A stretch of 9,900 nt of DNA from Clostridiaceae bacterium (lineage in GTDB: Bacteria; Bacillota; Clostridia; UBA1212; DUPL01): contig JAAYLF010000241.1 of assembly GCA_012522035.1 (NCBI GenBank), positions 1 through 9,900 of the forward strand, given 5' to 3'. The position numbers were made by a program, and so were the translations under genes. Shown here piece by piece: positions 6,171 to 9,900 of this stretch (its first letter is position 1; every line of letters begins with the position of its first letter). The notes under the pieces were generated by a model, which saw nothing but the letters and a program-made list of their open reading frames with translations, had not been told where the DNA came from and did not search any database.

Positions 6171-7907
6171 ATGTACGTGTCAAAGATCAAGATATATGGT
6201 TTTGGAAAATTAAAGAATTTTGAGATGGATTTCTCAAAGGACATAAATATTATATACGGGCCGAATGAAAGTGGCAAATCCACAATCCTGGCATTTATCA
6301 AAGCATGTTTGTACGGTCTTTCATCAAGAGGAGTCCTGAGTGAAAGGACAAAGTATGCTCCCTGGGACAACCCGCAAAGTTTTGGCGGAGAGATGTTCTT
6401 TGAGTTTGAGAATAAAAAATACAGATTAACAAGCACATTTGGCAAATCAAAGCGCAATGACGAGTATGCATTATACAACGAAACCACAGGCGAAAAGGTT
6501 GCAATTCCAAGCGGTATGTCTTTGGGAGAATATATCTTCAACCTTTCCGAGGGTGCTTTTGACTCTTCCATTTTTGCTCCCCAGCTGCAGTCAAAAATTG
6601 ATGCATCCAGGGACAAGGATGGCCAGATTATGTCTTTGATTGCAAAATCACAAGTTGGGGAGGAAGAATCCATCAACATTGTTGAAAGAAGACTTGAAAA
6701 TGCAATGGGCACCATAAAAGCCCCCAGATCCGGAAAAGGCATTTTGGACAAGCTGTATGCACTGAAAAAAGAAAACGATGCAGCTTTTGATATCATAAAA
6801 GAGGAAGAAAAGCACCTCAAGGAGATAAAAACAGAACTTGAGAGTCTTGTCTCGGAAAAAGAGAAAATTGACGAAAGAATAAATTTCTACCACGCAAAGG
6901 AAAGAATAAGGCATAGAAACATGGTGTTTCAGCAGATGTCGAAAATAAACAACCTGCAGGAAGCCATGCAGAAAACTTCCGGGAAAATTGCAAAATCATC
7001 CGCCAAGACCTACTACATCTCAACCCTTCTTTTATTGGTTCTTTCCGGAGTTTTGTACTTTTTACCCATCCCAACTCCTTTCGCCTTTATACCTGTCCTG
7101 CTTGTAGTGGTTTTGTCCATACTAGCCTTAAGGCAGAAGCGCGAATCCAGCAGTGCAGCCATGATTATGATGGAGCTTAAAAAGGAAGCGGAACTGCTTG
7201 AGTACATGCTGCAGGGAAAAGATCTGTCAGAACATGAAAAGGAATGGAAGAAGGCAGAAGAAATACTAAGGAATTCAAAAGGCTTTGAGGAAGAGAACAT
7301 TGAGGTTCTTGTAAAAAGACGGGAAGAACTTACCCGGTTGATCGCATTTAAAACCGCACAAATACAGACTGCAAAGAGTCCCTATGATTATTCTTCCCTA
7401 CTGGAAGAAAAGAAGGAGTTGGAAGAGAAAATAACCTACTATGAGGAGAAGTATCAGGCTTTACAAATTGCGTATGAGGTTATTAGGGATTCATACAGCC
7501 AGCTCCAGACCCTTTTTGGACCAAAAATAGCTGATGAAACGGGGAAAATATTGAAAGAGCTAACAAACAGCACTCATGACAATGTAAGGATATCGAAAGA
7601 TTTTGACATATCCGTGGATGAGGAAACCGGCTACTTTCCTCATCAGTTCTACAGCGGAGGAACCATTGACCAACTTTTCCTGGCTTTCAGGCTTGCTGTA
7701 GGTAAAACTATTGTACCTTATGGAGCTCTCCCTTTGTATCTGGATGACCCCTTCGTACAATACGACGATGAAAGACTGGAAAGGTCATTAAACTATCTAA
7801 AAAAATACAACAGCATTCACAACAATCAGATTATTCTTACTGCTTGTCATAAAAGAATACTGCCGCATGTAAATAACATACGGCAGATTAATGTAATCAA
7901 TATCTAG
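6171..7907 (+). CDS. Small Rad50/SbcC/YhaN-like ATPase with a central membrane hairpin
   Basis: A 578-residue SMC-like ATPase, short for a family in which SbcC or YhaN usually approach 1000 residues. Seen in order: Walker A GPNESGKST (30-38); a first coiled coil (~195-265); two hydrophobic segments (281-297 and 303-320) joined by a Pro-rich turn; a second coiled coil (~335-445); the ABC signature YSGGTIDQ (494-501); Walker B PLYLDDPF (521-528); and an H-loop TACHKR (558-562). There is no CxxC zinc hook. The helix pair occupies the hook position, so the ATPase heads should be cytoplasmic with the coil tips anchored in the membrane. It probably forms a complex with the nuclease encoded just upstream: the genes are 2 bp apart and GAGGTG (6160-6165) is the ribosome site. 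It is convergent with the lipoprotein gene, overlapping by 4 bp. Confidence 0.87.
   Translation: MYVSKIKIYGFGKLKNFEMDFSKDINIIYGPNESGKSTILAFIKACLYGLSSRGVLSERTKYAPWDNPQSFGGEMFFEFENKKYRLTSTFGKSKRNDEYALYNETTGEKVAIPSGMSLGEYIFNLSEGAFDSSIFAPQLQSKIDASRDKDGQIMSLIAKSQVGEEESINIVERRLENAMGTIKAPRSGKGILDKLYALKKENDAAFDIIKEEEKHLKEIKTELESLVSEKEKIDERINFYHAKERIRHRNMVFQQMSKINNLQEAMQKTSGKIAKSSAKTYYISTLLLLVLSGVLYFLPIPTPFAFIPVLLVVVLSILALRQKRESSSAAMIMMELKKEAELLEYMLQGKDLSEHEKEWKKAEEILRNSKGFEEENIEVLVKRREELTRLIAFKTAQIQTAKSPYDYSSLLEEKKELEEKITYYEEKYQALQIAYEVIRDSYSQLQTLFGPKIADETGKILKELTNSTHDNVRISKDFDISVDEETGYFPHQFYSGGTIDQLFLAFRLAVGKTIVPYGALPLYLDDPFVQYDDERLERSLNYLKKYNSIHNNQIILTACHKRILPHVNNIRQINVINI
7851..7886 (-). terminator. 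Intrinsic terminator of the lipoprotein gene, inside the ATPase gene
   Basis: On the minus strand a hairpin of 11 pairs forms between 7886-7876 and 7870-7860, with a 5-nt loop (7875-7871), followed by TATTCTTTT (7859-7851). The stem is complete on this strand because one U-G pair is allowed; on the plus strand that position is a C/A mismatch and no U-tract follows. It starts 18 nt beyond the lipoprotein stop and lies wholly within the ATPase coding sequence. Confidence 0.68.
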
Positions 7908-9700
7908 GCTGTTTCTGAATATACGTAGTTCATTCTGCCAATGGGAGCGGCATCTCCATCGGTATAGAAGGACCAGAAGTCATCTTCCTGATAATTGTCC
8001 GCCCATTTGAACTGAATATCTATCTTCTTTCCTTTAAGTCCCAAGGCTTCGCGCGGAATTGCAATATGGAGTTTGTTGCCCTCATATTTGAAAGTCAACT
8101 TCGCAGCTTCCTCCCAATTGAACCCTCCGGTGCATTTCTCAAGATACGCATCCCAGTCAGGGTTCTTTCTGTTTACAACAAAATCGTATCCATACCAGTT
8201 TTTGTTTTTCTTGTTTCCGGTACGGATGAACAAGTTCATCCAGTGTTTGTCCGAAGGATGGGTCAGATCCTCTTTGGTTTCAGCATAGAAGTATATGAAG
8301 TTGTCGTCATGTGCAACCTTCATGGTAACAATATCATTTCGTCCACTTTCATTTTTGTACGTTACATTGCCATATCCTCTTGAATTTCTATGGACAGTAT
8401 CATCGGAATAGTCAGTGTAAACAGCCTTTGCATTGTTCCACTGATCGAAACCGCCGTTTATATCAATGGTAAGGGTTTCCGTGGCGTTCACAGGTGGCCT
8501 TACACCCTTGAATCTCCTAATATTATGTATCAACTGCATATAATAGTTGTCGCCATATCCGTCCTTCATAGGTTCTGCATCACGGCTGGTGTTTATGTCG
8601 CAAGCATCAACGAACAAAAGCGGTTTGTTGCCTTTTGGTCCCCAGTTTCCTGCAATCCATTCATTCCATCCTGTTACGAATATGATGTCAGGGTCTTGCG
8701 AGATTGCATAATCCCACTGTTCCTGGAAGTTGTACCCATAAAGATATGCGCCTTCTGATTTGTCGTTCTTTCCATTGTGATAGGAACGGGTCCAGTTGGT
8801 ATCGTCACCATATAGGGCTGTGTCACTGAAAGCCACAGTGCTCTGATGCTGGGCTATCGACACACTGATAATTGTGGTACCCAAGGATTTTCCAAACACA
8901 TGCTGAGGTCTTTCAAATGCCATCCAGGGAAAACCATCCTCATGATAGAGCATATTGCCCGAGCTATCCTTTTCATTTGGCCACTGACTGTGCTTAATGG
9001 TAAAGAACTCTTTAACCTCATCGCTGGTGTTGGGGTCTTCAGGCCTTCCAATTATCAATGGTTTTCCATCAAGGTGGAACCAAATATCCTTGTATTCCGG
9101 ATGCTTTTTATACACCTGCTCATATACCTGGTTCATTCGCAATCCTGTATTCGTGTTGGTATAGAACGCAACCTTTGGCACATCCCAGCCCTGCTGGTAG
9201 TATTCATAAAGGATTGCCATAAGTTTTAATGCGGTGTCTGCATATACACTGTTGTTTGTAGTATCAAATACAAGAAAGTCCACATCCGCATCCGTCAGCA
9301 TTTGCACATGCTTTCTAAGTACCCATGCGTCACTTGCATAGTAGTATCCGAATAACGGCTCTCCCCACCAGTGCATTACGCTATATCCGCCCCACAACTC
9401 AGGCTTCCATGCCGCATCCGGGTCAGATGCCATGATTTTCGTAATATCATACACTTTTGAGGTATCCCCTGTTCCATGCCATAAGAAGTAGAAGATCCCC
9501 ACATATTTGTCTTCCCTGTACTCTTTGGGAATACCTTTGTCTCCAGGCATTCCAAGGACTCTACCAAGATCATCTACGGCAGCGTAAGTGCCGTTTTTCT
9601 CTGAAAACTCTGTTCTTTTCTTTTTTGTAACAGTGCAGCTAGAAAGAAAAATGGCGAGTATTAAGAATAATGAAAAAGCCAATGTCGTTTTTCTGTACAT
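7904..9700 (-). CDS. Secreted lipoprotein, GH71/GH99-like glycoside hydrolase with CBM9-like domain
   Basis: About 598 residues from the ATG at 9700-9698, which has AAAGGGG 8 nt upstream. An in-frame ATG at 9754 is less likely because it lies upstream of the predicted transcription start. The N-terminus is a lipoprotein signal: YRK, a hydrophobic core, then lipobox L19-S-S-C22, so the mature protein is lipid-anchored outside the cell. Residues ~65-400 resemble bacterial GH71/GH99-like alpha/beta barrels: VGIFYFLWHG (67-76), VDFLVFDTTN (140-149), and TGWNEW (343-348), whose Glu is a catalytic candidate. Residues ~410-590 resemble a CBM9/DOMON-type sugar-binding beta-sandwich (DDNFIYFYAE, 465-474). 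It probably acts on extracellular polysaccharide; mannan or alpha-glucan are guesses from the related families. It is a single-gene unit with its own promoter and terminator, tail to tail with the ATPase gene. Confidence 0.75.
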   Translation of the reverse strand: MYRKTTLAFSLFLILAIFLSSCTVTKKKRTEFSEKNGTYAAVDDLGRVLGMPGDKGIPKEYREDKYVGIFYFLWHGTGDTSKVYDITKIMASDPDAAWKPELWGGYSVMHWWGEPLFGYYYASDAWVLRKHVQMLTDADVDFLVFDTTNNSVYADTALKLMAILYEYYQQGWDVPKVAFYTNTNTGLRMNQVYEQVYKKHPEYKDIWFHLDGKPLIIGRPEDPNTSDEVKEFFTIKHSQWPNEKDSSGNMLYHEDGFPWMAFERPQHVFGKSLGTTIISVSIAQHQSTVAFSDTALYGDDTNWTRSYHNGKNDKSEGAYLYGYNFQEQWDYAISQDPDIIFVTGWNEWIAGNWGPKGNKPLLFVDACDINTSRDAEPMKDGYGDNYYMQLIHNIRRFKGVRPPVNATETLTIDINGGFDQWNNAKAVYTDYSDDTVHRNSRGYGNVTYKNESGRNDIVTMKVAHDDNFIYFYAETKEDLTHPSDKHWMNLFIRTGNKKNKNWYGYDFVVNRKNPDWDAYLEKCTGGFNWEEAAKLTFKYEGNKLHIAIPREALGLKGKKIDIQFKWADNYQEDDFWSFYTDGDAAPIGRMNYVYSETA

Positions 9701-9735
9701 GTCGCAAGCCCCTTTACAATCTTTTTGTTGTGTAT

Positions 9736-9764
9736 ATATTAATAAAAATTTCATAAAGGGTCAA
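9736..9764 (-). promoter_or_regulatory. Sigma-A promoter of the lipoprotein gene
   Basis: On the minus strand, TTGACC (9764-9759) and TAATAT (9741-9736) are exactly 17 bp apart. The start is predicted near 9729, about 30 nt before the ATG at 9700, with the Shine-Dalgarno AAAGGGG (9715-9709) in the leader. Confidence 0.65.
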
Positions 9765-9780
9765 CAGGCAGCGCCCTAGT

Positions 9781-9817
9781 TTAACAGTTAATCTTTCAAT
9801 TTAAATTGCATAAATGC
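9781..9817. repeat. Cluster of short perfect palindromes upstream of the lipoprotein promoter
   Basis: Three adjacent dyads lie within 37 bp: TTAACAGTTAA (9781-9791), CAATTTAAATTG (9797-9808) and GCATAAATGC (9808-9817). They begin 17 bp upstream of the -35 of the lipoprotein gene, a position suited to an activator site. They are also upstream of the rightward promoter at 9873. The sequence is AT-rich, so chance cannot be ruled out. The surrounding 200 bp (9701-9900) contain no gene I can recognise. Confidence 0.35.
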
Positions 9818-9826
9818 CCTAAATAA

Positions 9827-9847
9827 CGCCAATTTGGCGCTTTTTTT
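9827..9847 (+). terminator. Rightward intrinsic terminator
   Basis: CGCCAA (9827-9832) and TTGGCG (9834-9839) form a tight hairpin, followed at once by seven T residues (9841-9847). No plus-strand gene precedes it within the preceding 1.9 kb. It could therefore end an unrecognised short RNA or stop antisense transcription before the next promoter. On the minus strand the following bases (TTATTT) give only weak terminator character. Confidence 0.7.
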
Positions 9848-9872
9848 ATGTCAAATAATTTACATTTTTATG

Positions 9873-9900
9873 TTGACAATAGTTGACAATTATGATATAA
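9873..9900 (+). promoter_or_regulatory. Near-consensus sigma-A promoter leaving the window, with duplicated -35
   Basis: A perfect TTGACA (9873-9878) is followed after 17 bp by TATAA (9896-9900), cut by the window edge one base before a full -10. The nonamer GTTGACAAT occurs twice in tandem (9872-9880 and 9882-9890), 10 bp apart, so a second -35 sits one helical turn downstream. The A/T-rich stretch 9841-9870 could act as an UP element. The gene it drives is beyond the window. Confidence 0.68.

Noticed and set aside
6032..6820. Minus-strand open frame of 262 codons spanning the nuclease/ATPase junction
   Set aside because: It is antisense to two strongly supported genes including Walker A. 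The Ser/Phe-rich translation is typical of antisense to Lys/Glu-rich coding sequence, and no promoter or ribosome site was seen.
130..9700. The whole window as a defence island or a single new pathway
   Set aside because: Apart from the nuclease-ATPase pair, which resembles housekeeping SbcD/SbcC or YhaO/YhaN systems, no defence, mobile or integration genes were seen. The operons are separate and differently oriented.

Overview
The window looks like chromosomal DNA from a spore-forming, low-to-moderate GC Firmicute of the Clostridia (Acetivibrio/Ruminiclostridium-like). The evidence is AT-rich intergenic DNA, strong AGGAGG-type ribosome binding sites, TTG and GTG starts, sigma-A promoters, and what appears to be the first codons of the sporulation regulator gene spoIIID behind a sigma-E-like promoter at the left edge. 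No tRNA, rRNA, insertion sequence, prophage gene or CRISPR array was seen. All complete genes appear intact.

Layout. Bases 1-28 (minus strand) hold a probable spoIIID N-terminus. Bases 29-130 hold its promoter inside a nested inverted repeat, one arm of which covers the spoIIID Shine-Dalgarno sequence. A PHP-domain metallohydrolase (130-789, minus) precedes it. Divergent from this is a large cytoplasmic heparinase II/III-family protein (896-2722, plus). It collides tail to tail, with a 20-bp overlap, with a three-gene minus-strand operon read from 5019 to 2703: a Gfo/Idh/MocA-family dehydrogenase, an unrecognised two-helix membrane protein, and a YbgC/FadM-type acyl-CoA thioesterase.

A compact divergent promoter region (5020-5136) carries two sigma-A promoters and two operator-like inverted repeats. 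It drives that operon leftwards and a two-gene plus-strand operon rightwards. The second operon encodes an SbcD/Mre11/YhaO-like nuclease (5137-6168) and a small Rad50/YhaN-like ATPase (6171-7907). The ATPase has a pair of predicted membrane helices where Rad50 and SbcC carry a zinc hook, which suggests a membrane-tethered Mre11-Rad50-like complex. The ATPase gene ends tail to tail with a secreted lipoprotein gene (7904-9700, minus), the two stop codons sharing one CTAG. The lipoprotein is GH71/GH99-like with a C-terminal CBM9-like domain, and its likely terminator lies inside the ATPase gene.

The right end (9701-9900) is non-coding. It holds the lipoprotein promoter, a cluster of palindromes, a strong rightward terminator with no recognised gene in front of it, and a near-consensus sigma-A promoter with a duplicated -35 element that fires out of the window.

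Functionally the region mixes carbohydrate-related enzymes (heparinase-like lyase, dehydrogenase, surface glycosidase), DNA end processing and sporulation control. They are not one obvious pathway. The parts most worth a second look are the spoIIID leader and the membrane-anchored nuclease-ATPase pair.
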